Shown in pieces: positions 44,421-54,344 of a stretch of DNA of 64,000 nucleotides. This DNA comes from Locusta migratoria. Taxonomy: Eukaryota > Arthropoda > Insecta > Orthoptera > Acrididae. The first letter of the stretch is position 1; each line of letters starts with the position of its first letter. The stretch is from assembly GCA_026315105.1 (NCBI GenBank), contig CM048744.1, positions 658,195,676 through 658,259,675 of the forward strand. Reading direction: 5' to 3'. The notes beneath the pieces are model-generated. The model saw nothing but the letters and a program-made list of their open reading frames with translations. It was not told where the DNA came from and did no database searches. Position numbers and translations under genes: made by a program.

Positions 44421-45116
44421 CGAGGCGCGTCCAGAAAGTAAGTCACGTTTAGTTATATAAAACGAACGGGTACAGATACAGAAATAATATTGATTGTACA
44501 AAAATCTACAACTGTTAAACTACTTTTCTACATAGCTTCCGAAATTTTGTAGGCAATTGACATAGCATGGCACAAGGTTTTGTGTGCCTTTTTCATAGAA
44601 TGTTGCCGCCTGTGTATTCAACCATGTGGTAACATGTTCTTTCAGCTCGTCATCATCGTTGAAGTGTTGTCCACCAAGGACAGATTTTAGGTGTAAAAAG
44701 AGGATTACTGTCAAGAGTTTTTTTTCCCACGATATTGCCTGACCTCACACACCGAATGTGACCAAACAACTCTTACGGAAATTTCAATGGGACCAGTTTG
44801 ATCATCCTCCATACAGCTCGGACCGCTCTCCTAGCGACTTTCATCTCTTCTTACACCTAAAATCTGTCCTTGGTGGTCAACACTTCAACGATGATAAAGA
44901 GCTGTTACCACATCGTTGAATATACAGGCGGCAACCTTCTGTGAAGCATGCATGCAAAAACTTGTGGCACGCTATGACAAATGCCTACAAAATTTCTGCA
45001 GTTATGTGTAAAAGTAGTTTAAGAGTTGCAGAATTTTGTGCAATAAAAATTTCTTCTGAATCTGTGTACACTTTCATTTTATTACCAAACGGAACTTACT
45101 TTCTGGACGCGCCTCG
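44421..45116. mobile_element. Palindromic mariner: two inverted 3' ends
   Basis: Outer TIRs CGAGGCGCGTCCAGAAAGTA and TACTTTCTGGACGCGCCTCG (with one side preceded by TA target). The left half (minus, 44520-44714) encodes a mariner transposase C-terminus (HLKSVLGGQHFNDDDELKEH). The right half (plus, about 44780-45000) encodes the same block and slightly more upstream sequence including the DHPPYSSDRSPSDFHLF motif. No N-terminal half is present. Confidence 0.9.
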
Positions 45117-45385
45117 TATAACTGGTGAAGTTTTACTAAAGAAGATGAAGCAAGAATTGTTGCTGCCTATCGACTTTCCTCTCAGACAGGAAGCTACACT
45201 CACCTGCTGATCTGTTGTCCTTGGACTGTAAAAGCGTCGGACTTCTTCTCTTGGCAGATTTTCGTCGCCTTATTGAAGATTAATTAATTGAAAATAGTAG
45301 AGTAGGAAAGTTACAAAACAAATAGGCACAGTTGTGGTGAAATCTGTATTCATAAAGACATGACGAATTTGAGGTAACCCTGTCA
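45117..45385. other. No recognised feature
   Basis: Spacer between mariner and SINE. Confidence 0.5.
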
Positions 45386-45392
45386 CATGTTT

Positions 45393-45595
45393 AAAAATTT
45401 TCAAATATTTGTAGAGCTTATGGGACTTAACTACGGGGTCAGCAGTCCCCAAACTTACAAACTACTTATGAACTAGCTAACACTAAGGACGGCACAAATA
45501 TCCATGCCCGAGGGGGGATTCGAACCCCCGACCGTAGTGGCCGTGCAGATCGTGACTGGCACGCTGCAGTCCCCTCGGCCACCGCGGCCGACTCG
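45393..45595 (-). mobile_element. tRNA-derived SINE, subfamily 1
   Basis: Complete reverse copy with CATGTTT (45386-45392, 45596-45602) as a short duplication. Confidence 0.92.
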
Positions 45596-45602
45596 CATGT
45601 TT

Positions 45603-46687
45603 CATATTATTTCACAAATAAGACTATTTTGCCACGAAACTCCCTTGCTGTAGCCCAGGGAATTACTAACAATACTAAAGAAATAAGCACATTTTATACA
45701 GATACATTTGCAATCCGTAGAGACAGCGGAGAGTGATTGAATCAGAGAGAATGTTGCTAGCCATGAAGTCTTAATACTATAACGAGAGCACGGGCCTAAG
45801 GGCCAAGCTTAACTCACGGTAAGCATACGGGATGTTTCCACTCGCCCATCTTTGTAAAGGACGCAGACGGTCCTCAAGTCGTAAACTGTCCGCGAGGTGG
45901 AAGCTGTGCAATCGAATGGCGGTGCGTGGCTGTTCTCCGGGCACGGCACCGCAATGTGCTTTCGCTCTTCAAAAGTAGTCCCTGTAGCCAACCTTACTGG
46001 TAGGGGGAGAAACTGTTGGGGAAGCTTAGCCCTTGCGGGCAGCACTGTGTCTCGGACACTCAGGTTGGGACACCTGTTTGGAGCGCGGGACAACGCTGGT
46101 ATGCCTCCGTCACGGCGTCGTTCCGGTTGCTTTTAAATTTAAACGGCTACAGGATATTCTCCATTTTGATCAATTTCTAGATTAACCAAATGGGCAATGT
46201 AGAAATTACTCTGTCCCTTCCATGCCATTATCCTCTAACTAAGCAATCATTCTGTGATGCTCCTTGGTTGGTGAAAATTAATAAAACGTCATAAATTAAT
46301 TGATTTAATTTTGCTAGTTTTTAACTAAGGATCCGTCCGGTCTGTTATTGGTATCCGGGAGTTCGTAATTTTCCTGGTAACTCGAATCCGTGGTCGGAAT
46401 AACGTAGTTAATTTTATTTTGCACTGATTTCTTTCTTACGGCACAGCCGTTAGGGCCGAGCTTTGTGTGCCCTCAAAAAGTATGTTAGTAACAAATAGTA
46501 CGTTGTAAAGAAATTATTTGCATTTCAGTAGACTCGGTTTACAATATTTTCCACGAAACGCCCTCGCTCTTATTTGTATTTGGTTAATTAAAGCCTAATA
46601 AACTGCAAATCTAGGATAAGTCGAAAGTCGCAGTACATCCTATTATTTCAGAAACGATCAGGAACTTGCAGGTCTGAATATTCCAAA
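45603..46687. other. No gene supported
   Basis: ORFs on both strands at 45809-46136 (94 codons minus, 79 plus) overlap a moderately GC-rich patch. Neither shows a domain. Confidence 0.35.
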
Positions 46688-46887
46688 CTTGCCGCTGTGG
46701 AGTGGCCGAGCGTTCTAAGGCGCCTTGCTGCGAAGCGCGTCGTTTCTCGCCGACGGATGTTCGGGTGCTCCCTCGGGCATGGGTGTGTGTTGCCCTTAGT
46801 GTAAGTTAGTTTAAGTACCCTGTAAGTATAGGGACTGATGATCATAGCCTTTTAGCCCAATAGGTTTACAAACATCTGAACATTTGA
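46688..46887 (+). mobile_element. tRNA-derived SINE, subfamily 3
   Basis: GCCGCTGTGGAGTGGCCGAG head, ACGGATGTTCGGGTGC in place of box B (mutated), tail landmark AGGGACTGATGATC and TTTACAAACATCTGAACA. Confidence 0.88.
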
Positions 46888-47045
46888 AGGTGTGGATGAG
46901 ATAGTCACTCTTTTATGATATGTACTTCACCTGTGTCATCTTGGACTCTGTCATCTTGAATTGAAGTCTTCTATTTTCTGAAAAGTTCTTTCCTGTAAAC
47001 AGTTTCGAATACCAGTTACGGTTCAAAAGTTACAGCACGTTTTAT

Positions 47046-47855
47046 TGGGTGATTTCAACGCCATTTTACTGTATTGTTTTATTCTGTTTAATGACAATCC
47101 AGATTTCGGCGTCTGAGCCATTTTCAAGAATACAATTAGTCGAATTGGTTGGTACATGTAAGTAACCAAGTAGTCATTTTTAAGAATAATACTTTTGCAT
47201 TTGCATAACTGCATGTTCAAATGTTCGTTAAGCTTAAGGGACTTAACTACGGGGTCATCAGTCCCTAAACTTACAAACTACATATGAACTACCTTATATT
47301 AAAGACGACACAAACATCTACGCTAGAGAGGGGATTCGAACCCCCGACGGGGAGTGCCGTCGCGCATCGGAGCATAGCGCCTCAATGCGCAAGGACTAAT
47401 TTGTGGGAGAAAATGAACGAGGATATTCAAGTTGAAAGACAACAAAAAGGAAAATAGAAAATACGCACACCTAAAGAAGATGGCGAAAGACAGGATAGCA
47501 TGGACAGTTACCATGTCTCCGGGTAGAAAAAATTATTATGATATGCACAGCCATGTTGACTGTCGGTGAGTGAAAGATCAATGTCCTAATGCATTTTGAA
47601 CCAACTAGTTGGTGTTCAAGTAAGGATGGAATGCTACACGAGTATTTTACGACCCTCATTCTGTACCAACCAAAACGCATTGGAATATTCATCTTTACCT
47701 ACAATAAACATGGTTGTGCATACGCAAGCCCATTATTCTTAAAAATGACAAATTGGTTACCTAATTGTACGCTTGAACATGGCTCGAAAGCCGAAATCCG
47801 GATTATGACTACAAAGAATAAAATAATACAGTCAAATGGCTGTTAAATCATTCAC
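47046..47855. repeat. Inverted-repeat pair with hammerhead-like arms, spread apart
   Basis: Left arm 47046-47195 and right arm 47730-47855 are inverted copies (ACTGTATTGTTTTATTCTG..., CCGAAATC...GGATT). A SINE (47212-47391) and a fragment resembling a LINE end (47450-47520) lie between them. The arms keep stem II GGC/GCC and stem III AUC/GAU but have UUGAAAA or UUGAACA where a hammerhead needs CUGANGA. Confidence 0.65.
47212..47391 (-). mobile_element. tRNA-derived SINE, subfamily 2, 5'-truncated
   Basis: Reverse copy with tail, box-B complement GGATTCGAACCCCC and most of the head, ending at TCAATGCGC. Confidence 0.9.
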
Positions 47856-47929
47856 TAACTATTGCAAGAGTATAGCAAAATATATGGCGACCCACTTTGT
47901 TTGGAGGTACAGAGCAGATTATTTTAGCT

Positions 47930-48289
47930 CGCGACCTAACGCGCATATTTTTGTTCGCGCCCTATAGTGCATATTTTAGTTCGCGACCGGTAGCTCTCCT
48001 TTCAGTTCTCAGCTCGGTCGCGAAATAGGTCGCTCTTTTTAGTTCGTCCGCTCGTTTTGGCTTTTGCTACCGCTTCTAAAACTACAGCTGAGCTGCATCT
48101 CAGCTCGAAATGACGGCAACAGGCAGAAGGGAATCACGCGATTCTGCGCGCTCTCGCGTCCTCTCGCTGTTACACGTCAGTCTTCGGAAAAGGAGCGGAC
48201 GAACTAAGAGGCGAGGGATCTGCGAATTAGTTCGCGTAGTTCGCCTGTGGGAACGCTCTTCCGAACTAGTTCGTTCGCGAACTATACGT
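47930..48289. repeat. Cluster of GTTCGCG / TTCGCGA motifs
   Basis: Repeated (T)TAGTTCGCGACC, GTTCGCGCC, GTTCGCGTA and TTCGTTCGCGAAC within 360 bp, including palindromic GTTCGCGAAC near 48272-48281. Irregular spacing. Possibly a regulatory region or a decayed satellite. Confidence 0.4.
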
Positions 48290-48722
48290 CTAGAAAAAGT
48301 CGGTGGTGAGGCCTGCTATGATATACGGGACAGAGACATGGCCAATCACAGTAACCCAGGAAAGGAAGTTGGAAGTAGCAGAATGAGGATGCTAAGGTGG
48401 ATGAGTGGGGTAACAAGTAAGGACAGAATTAGAAATGAAATTGTTAGAGGAGTTGTGAAAGTGGGACCCATGGGGAAAAAGGTACAAGAGAGTAGGCTAA
48501 GGTGCTACGGACACTTGCAGAGAAAAGAAAAAGAGTATGTCGGAAACAGAGTTGAAGATATAATGATTGAAGGAGTGAGAAGGAGAGGAAGACCGAAGAT
48601 GAGGTGGAAGGATAAGATTGCGCGGAATCTAAGGGAGAAAGGATGGAAGAAGGAAGAAGCAGTGAGTAGAGTATTATGGACGAGAAGGATCCAGAAGAGC
48701 AACGCCGATCCTACTTGACGTG
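48290..48722 (+). mobile_element. RTE-like LINE C-terminal fragment, other family
   Basis: Plus-strand frame encodes RMRMLRWMSGVTSKDRIRNEIVRG, LRCYGHLQRKE and RRGRPKMRWKDKIARNL, the conserved end of a distinct RTE-related LINE family. Upstream of about 48290 the frame becomes unrelated GC-rich sequence. The 202-codon frame joining both is not a real gene. Confidence 0.85.
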
Positions 48723-50023
48723 GGACAAGGCCACGATAAAGAAGAAAGCATTTGGCCCACGCACTCGTAGAAGAATTTGCGCTGAACTGATGACACACGT
48801 TTCTTCAGTACGTAGCTCGAGATACGATTTTCTTAAATGACATCAAAGGTTTAAAAAAAGTAAAGTGGTGTGAGCTCTGATGATTTGGGTATCTATTTCA
48901 CAGAACCTCGCCGGCCAATTAAATGACCAGGAAACCGACCACGTAACCACTGACGAACAACCGTCGTAGTGTGTGGTGGAGCCCCACCCTGGTGAAAGTA
49001 AGATGGAAAGCTGCCACCTTTTCTGAGAACTTAAGCACTTCTTGCAGCATTTACAGATGGCTTTTAGCATTTAGCTTCTTATGAATGAGTAGGGGCCTAA
49101 TTACATGGGTACCCCACATTGCACACTACGTCATAAACTTTGTCACGTACTACCTCTGAATGATCCATCCAGCGTGGATTATGGTCACACAATTTTGTGT
49201 ATGCTCATGAAAATTACTCGTCTAGTGATGTTTTCATATTCAGACCTTTCTATTTCAGAATACATTAGATGCAGAAGGCTATGTATTTAATTTTTTGTTA
49301 CCAGTTTTCGTTCAACGTCAGGTGTTCTGTGAATACAGTAAGTAATGTAGACAATTTTTGGTTATATTCTCATGACACAATTACTTAATACATATTTTAT
49401 TTTAGCTACGTTAATTGTAATATCGCTGTTATTGCTGCTCATTTCAGTTTTAATGTAAATGTTTTGCAAGAACTGATGGTGTATTCGATGTAGTATTGGG
49501 TGTAATAATGGATTTTCGTAGCGGTATTATTTCAACTATATTATAACTTTACGTAGTTACCAGTAAGTTATGTTCTAAATATCTTTGGTCTATTTATCGT
49601 CTCTGTGTATGGAGTTGTTATACTGTATTTGGGTATTGTATGACTATGGTGTGTTTATCCATTCTCTTGTCTATTTATAATTTGAATAAAATTGTCGATG
49701 TATTTCTTATCTGTAAGCTCAGCTTGTTCGTTTAATATATCGTTCTGGTTGCGAATAGAGTTCAGTTCCTTCCAAAATATTGATTATTGGTCCTTTGTTT
49801 ACCGTGTAAGATTTTAAGTGCTTCTTCTATTGGTTTTACTTCGCCATTTTCTGTGATGAGGTGTTAATAAAGTGTACATTGATTATTTTCGCTATCTCTG
49901 GTGTGTTCCTTGTATCTTGTTATAAAATTTCTGCCGTTATGTCGTAACCATGATTTTTTTTTATTTTTTATTTTATTTTATTTTATTTTATTATTATTTT
50001 TATGCAGCTTCTTGCGTTGTTGT

Positions 50024-50028
<5 letters not shown>
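48723..50028. other. No recognised feature
   Basis: AT-rich with TTTTA-rich simple sequence at 49955-49995. ORFs below 100 codons without domains. Confidence 0.5.
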
Positions 50029-50098
<70 letters not shown>

Positions 50099-50110
50099 CG
50101 CGCGCGCGCT
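50029..50110 (+). repeat. Compound microsatellite (TC)n(TG)n(CG)n
   Basis: About 16 TC, 14 TG and 9 CG units in direct succession. The (CG)n block is unusual for an AT-rich region. Confidence 0.97.
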
Positions 50111-50295
50111 TCCTTTGTAAATTTTAGTCCTTATACAAAGACAATAAATAAACCAAAGATAAGTAGCACGTATATTTTTACTGACAATTTGTAAACTTAT
50201 AATATCGTTGAAATACTGCCGCAACGAAAGTCGATTATTACACGCAATACTGTGTCAAATATACTATCAATACTTGCACAAACTTTACTTTCAAA

Positions 50296-50489
50296 ATTCA
50301 AATGTTTGTACAGCTCATGGGACTTAACTACGGGGTCATCAGACCCTAAACTTACAAACTACTTATGAACTAGCTAAGACTAAGGACGGCACAAATATCC
50401 ATGCCCGAGGGGGGATTCGAACCCCAGACCGTTGTTGCCGTGCAGACTGTGACTGGAGCGCCTCAGTCCCTTCGGTCACCGCAGCCGGC
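50296..50489 (-). mobile_element. tRNA-derived SINE, subfamily 1
   Basis: Complete reverse copy with imperfect duplication AACTTTACTTTCAAA / AAATTTACTTTAAAA. Confidence 0.93.
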
Positions 50490-50613
50490 AAAATTTACTT
50501 TAAAACGCAACTGGGCAACAAAACAACGATATTAAAAGTAACGTAAGTAGATTAAAATTTGTATTAGGCAATTATGAGAATACACCCAATATATTATTTA
50601 AATTATCTACCGT

Positions 50614-50665
50614 GTTCACAGAACAACAGACGATGGCCTAAGGCCGAAATGAGTTCATTGTGAAC
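50614..50665 (+). ncRNA. Hammerhead-like motif with long stem I
   Basis: Stem I GUUCAC (50614-50619) pairs with GUGAAC (50660-50665). Core-like CAGACGA (50627-50633, U4 replaced by A), one U, stem II GGCC/GGCC with loop UAA, GAAA (50646-50649), stem III AUGA/UCAU, H17 = U50659. A 7-nt bulge separates stem I from the core. One core mismatch would likely abolish cleavage. Confidence 0.35.
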
Positions 50666-50872
50666 TAATAAAAGCTCAAAAAGCAGCGAGGAAAGTGAGT
50701 TACCTTTAAAAGACTAGATGAAACAGTGCCAGAGGAAAAGGTAAATAAAGTTCAACTTTGAACATGGCTGATTAACAGCAACCGTAATCCATTTCTTTTA
50801 TTTTTCTTTTATTTTTTATTTATTTATTTATTTTTTTGTATATCAGCCAACCGGTTGCGTAATTTTTAGGTG

Positions 50873-51115
50873 CTTGACCTAGGTTTCGTTGCCACTAGGG
50901 ACAAAAAAAAAGTGCAAATGTTTGTAAATCTATCGGACCAAACTGCGTGGTCAATATTCCGTAGCTTACATAATACTTAAACTGAGGTAAACTAACCTAA
51001 GGACAAACACACACACCCATGCCCCAGGGAGGACTCGAACCTCCGCGCTCCGCAGCGAGGCGCCTTAGATCACTCGGCTACTCCACCGCGGCAGTAGGAA
51101 CAACTTCATCAGAAG
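50873..51115 (-). ncRNA. Hammerhead-like motif split by a SINE insertion
   Basis: Minus strand, ignoring the SINE: core CTGATGA (51112-51106), one A, stem II GUUGUC/GGCAAC (6 bp), GAAA (50887-50884), stem III ACC/GGU, C17 at 50876, stem I CUU/AAG. All core positions are canonical apart from the extra base. The SINE sits in the loop side of stem II. Confidence 0.4.
50905..51092 (-). mobile_element. tRNA-derived SINE, subfamily 3, inside a foldback
   Basis: Reverse copy with ATCGGACCAAACTGCGTGG tail and GGACTCGAACCTCC. Flanks ACTAGGGACAA (50894-50904) and AGTAGGAACAA (51093-51103) are an 11-bp duplication with two mismatches. Confidence 0.92.
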
Positions 51116-51455
51116 AATAAAAACAGTTACATGAAACACACGACGTCAAAAATATTTCGAGCAGAACTGCTCAAGTCGATTACAATAAAAAATGGCATTA
51201 TTGCCATACAAATAAAACCAGTATGGCAATAATGTCAATTTTTTATATTTTATTTTTATTGTAATGCACTTGAGCAATCCTGCTCGAAATACTTTTTACG
51301 TCATGTGTTTCATGTAACTGTTTTTATTATTCTGATGAAGTTGTCTCTAGCTGTCCGGTTGGGTGATATACAAAATTGTAAAAATAAAAAAATAAAAATA
51401 ATAAATAAAAAGTAAATAAAGTTAGCGAACTTAGTATTGGTGAGTCAGGTAGTTG

Positions 51456-51652
51456 CGGCGGTGGAGTGGCCGAACGGTCGAAGGCGCCTTAGTGCGGAAC
51501 GCATGATTGCTCGCCGTCAGAAGTTCGACTCCTCTCTCAGGCATGTGTGTGTGTGTGTGTGTGTGTGTGTTGTGTTTAGCATAAGCAAGTATTTAGTAAG
51601 CCTGGATACTGAAACCGAAGCTGTTGTGTCCCTTAGATTTGCATACATTTTC
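51456..51652 (+). mobile_element. tRNA-derived SINE, subfamily 3, with internal (TG)n
   Basis: GCGGCGGTGGAGTGGCCGAA head, AAGTTCGACTCC box B, then (TG)14. The tail has diverged. Flanking GAGTCAGGTAGTTG (51442-51455) and GAGTCAGGCAGTTG (51653-51666) form a 14-bp duplication with one mismatch. Confidence 0.9.
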
Positions 51653-51666
51653 GAGTCAGGCAGTTG

Positions 51667-51834
51667 GCCGTGGTGAAGGTGTTTGTCGTGGCAGGCGGTC
51701 TGCCGTTAGTGGGGACCGCTATCCGCCGGCTGCAGTCGCAAGGACGGCACGCGTGGCCCACATACACTGCGCGCCTACACCCACCAGACAGTGAGCCTCG
51801 GCCGCGTGCTGCACTTACACTGCTACTTGTGATT
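51667..51834. other. No gene recognised; GC-rich patch
   Basis: GC-rich, 51680-51820; nothing recognised. Confidence 0.4.
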
Positions 51835-52552
51835 TGCTGATGATGCTGTGGTGTATGGGAGGGTGTCGTCATTAATTGACTGTAATAGCATACAGGATGG
51901 CTTAGACAAAATTTCTAGTTGGTGCGAAGAATGGCAGCTAGCTCTCAATGTAGAAAAGTGTAAGGTGATGCACATGACCAGGAAAAACAATCCAATAATG
52001 TTCAAAAAAAATGTTCAAATGTTTGTACAGCTTATGGGACTTAACTACGGGGTCATCAGTCCCTAAACTTACAAACTACTTATGAACTACCTTATACTAA
52101 AGACGGCACAAATATCCATGCCCGAGGGGGGATTCGAACCCCCGACCGTAGTGGCTGTGCAGACCGTGACTGAAGCGCCTCAGTCTCCTCGGCCACCGCG
52201 GCCGGCCCAATAATGTTCGAATACAGCATTAGTAGTGAGCATCTTGATTTAGTCGCGTCGTTCAAATATTTAGGCGTAACATTGCAGAGCGATATGAAAT
52301 GGAACAAACATGTAAGGACAGTTGTAAGGCGGACAGCCGACTCCGGTTTATTGGGAGAATTTTGAGAAGATGTACTTCATCTGTAAAGCAGGCCGCGTAT
52401 TAAACGCTTGTACGACCACGTCTTGAGTATTGCTCAAGTGTTTAGGACCCGCAGCAGATCAGTTTAAAGGAAGAAACGGAGGCAGTTCAGAGGCGAGCAG
52501 CTAGGTTCGACCAATACGCGAATGTCACGGAAGTGCTCTGGGAATTCAAATG
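51835..52552 (+). mobile_element. Jockey/CR1-group LINE, RT to C-terminus, interrupted twice
   Basis: FADDAVVYG-equivalent block near 51835, WQLALNVEKCKVMHMTRK, then a SINE, then YLGVTLQSDMKWN near 52268 and LEYCSSV near 52425. Same family as 11445-12475. Continues at 53009-53290 after a foldback. Confidence 0.88.
52004..52206 (-). mobile_element. tRNA-derived SINE, subfamily 1, inside LINE coding sequence
   Basis: Complete reverse copy. Perfect 12-bp duplication CCAATAATGTTC at 51992-52003 and 52207-52218. Removing it restores continuity with the LINE copy at 11445-12475. Confidence 0.96.
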
Positions 52553-53008
52553 GGAATTTCATAAAAATGCATCTTTAAAAACATCGGCTGTTTATTGAAA
52601 TCCTTATAAATCATCCAGTTTCGGTCAATAGATCATCTTCATAGATAAAAAGGTGTTAAAACTGAATGGTAAAATGCATCAATTAAAATACATCTTGTTG
52701 AGACAAACAGGAGTATAACTAAAAATATTAAAAATACAGTGCTTATCTTAGATAAAACACAACATTAAATGTAAGAACAGACTTGATAGTATGTATTTTT
52801 AATATTTTTACTTATACTGACTCCTTTTCGTCTCAACTAGACGTATTTTGTTTGATTCATTGTACCATTCAGTTTGACACCTTTTTATCTATGAAGATGG
52901 TCTATTGGCCTAAACTGGTAGATTTATAAGGTTTTTAATAAACAGACGATGGTTTTAAAGATGCATTTTATGAAATATATGACGGCTGTTGACACTCGTC
53001 TTGCCAAA
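52553..53008. repeat. Foldback element inside a LINE
   Basis: Arms 52553-52700 and 52810-52972: AAAATGCATCTTTAAAA / TTTTAAAGATGCATTTTATG, CAGTTTCGGTCAATAGATCATCTTC / GAAGATGGTCTATTGGCC (hammerhead-like with AUGAAGA core). The 17-bp ATTCAAATGGGAATTTC borders the insertion on both sides (52536-52552 and 53009-53025 region). About 36 bp beyond the right arm is inside the duplication but not palindromic. Confidence 0.75.
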
Positions 53009-53290
53009 GCATTCAAATGGGAATTTCGGGAGGGTAGACGACGTTCTCTTCAAGAAATACTGTCGAGGAAATTTAGAGGACCGGAATTTGAAGCTGACTA
53101 CAAAACGATCTTGCTGTCTACTACTTACATTTCGCGTAAAGGTCATAACTACAAGATAAGTGAAATTAGGCCTAGTACAGAGACATATAGACATTTTCCC
53201 TCGTTCTATTTGGATGTAGAATAGGAAAGGAAATGACTAGTAGTGGTGCAGTGTACTCTCCGCCACGCACCTCACTGGTGCTTACGGATT
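53009..53290 (+). mobile_element. LINE C-terminal piece after the foldback
   Basis: Encodes FKWEFREGRRRSLQEILSRK, FEADYKTILLSTTYIS and ETYRHFPSFYLDV, then a non-coding end with ATATAGATGTAGGTGTAG tail. Continues the copy at 51835-52552. Confidence 0.88.
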
Positions 53291-53404
53291 ATATGTATAT
53301 AGATGTAGGTGTAGTGTCACTCTCACTCTGCATAGCAGCCTTTTCTGCACGCTTCCGTGAAGAACAGTTGTTCCCAAGACCCTGAAGCTGCAGAGGTCTC
53401 AATA

Positions 53405-53640
53405 TACAGGGTGTTACTAAATATGTGGCAAAGCTCCGGGGTTTCGACGAAGGACCTGTCAACAAGCAGAACATTTCCTGTACTCTTATGGTTTATTTGC
53501 TTTCCTTGCCGTGTTAGAGACAATCGTTATGCTGTGCATAACGGAGACCACAATACATGTTGGTCATTTGTGTTGAGATACTGTAATTTACTACGTACAG
53601 TTATCTACACAGTATGCCCAAAATGGCTACCAACGAGCTC
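53405..53640 (-). mobile_element. Tc1/mariner-like palindrome, left arm
   Basis: TIR-like ACAGGGTGTTACTAAATA at the outer end. On the minus strand the sequence is homologous over about 200 bp to the 3' non-coding end of the right arm (54530-54740). Confidence 0.6.
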
Positions 53641-54211
53641 GGTAAAATTGTAACTACTATCCTGTCAGCCTCGCGTGACGCTGTTGCCAATATCGAAACG
53701 CGGTAGAAAATATGGAAGCGTAGGCTTTCGCGGCCGTTTGTCAATAAAATTCTTCGGGGTATGAGACCGCGTCTTCATTTTTTTTAAATCTACCGACGTT
53801 TCTGCCACTGTTGCAGGCGGCCTGTGTCGGACACAGACCCTGATGAAGGCCGCCTGCAACAGTGGCAGAAACGTCGGTACATTTTATAAACACGATGACG
53901 CGGTCTCATATCCAGAAGAACTGTATTTACAGCGGTAGAAAATTTTTGGCGAGATGTTGATGTCCTTAGAAATTGACCTAGACTGATATGATTAGTGGTT
54001 CGTACAGTCAATGAAGCAAATGAATAATGCCGTTCCTGCTCTATGGTTAACAGGTTCTTGTATGTTCCATTGACCGCCCAGTAACATTAATTGTCCTCGT
54101 AAGTGGAAGATTGCATGACCGAACATTTACGATGTGACGCGATTGGCTAATGCCAACGTCACTGTGTTGCCAACATTATCACGCGAGGCCGTCAAGATGG
54201 GAAGTAAAATT
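53641..54211. mobile_element. MITE, copy B, carrying a foldback
   Basis: Same family as 42545-42901: GGTAAAATTG start, CAGCCTCGCGTGACGCTGTT, a GTTGCCAACATTATCACGCG right TIR. A foldback (53712-53931) is inserted within it. Confidence 0.75.
53712..53931. repeat. Foldback element with target-site duplication, copy 1
   Basis: Arms around GTAGGCTTTCGCGGCC...GGTATGAGACCGCGTC and the complementary right half. The centre has CTGATGA, stem II GGCC/(T)GGC and GAAACGTC on the plus strand. A perfect 12-bp duplication GCGGTAGAAAAT flanks it (53700-53711, 53932-53943). Confidence 0.88.
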
Positions 54212-54344
54212 TAGCTCAAGTTGTAATCCAGGCATCTATAAGGAGTATCATTGACTGTGTCCCTCGGGCGTCAGGGACCGACACCGTGACGCATTCTTTC
54301 TCCAGACTTTAAAGTACTAGACTTGTACTTCTAGAGTCATTGTG

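Larger units (their letters stand above)
50790..51375. repeat. Foldback element interrupted by a SINE
   Basis: Left arm 50838-50904 plus 51103-51170; right arm 51290-51372. Shared: TATATCAGCCAACCGG / CCGGTTGGGTGATATA, CATGAAACACACGACGT / ACGTCATGTGTTTCATG and an inner GGCATTATTGCCATAC palindrome. The right arm lacks about 40 bp of the left. Confidence 0.85.

Noticed and set aside
48110..48718. 202-codon ORF as a complete gene
   Set aside because: Only the last 140 codons match a LINE C-terminus; the N-terminal part is unrelated flanking sequence read through.
50000..50224. Minus-strand ORF of alternating Arg-Ala, His-Thr, Arg-Glu
   Set aside because: Translation of the compound microsatellite at 50029-50110.
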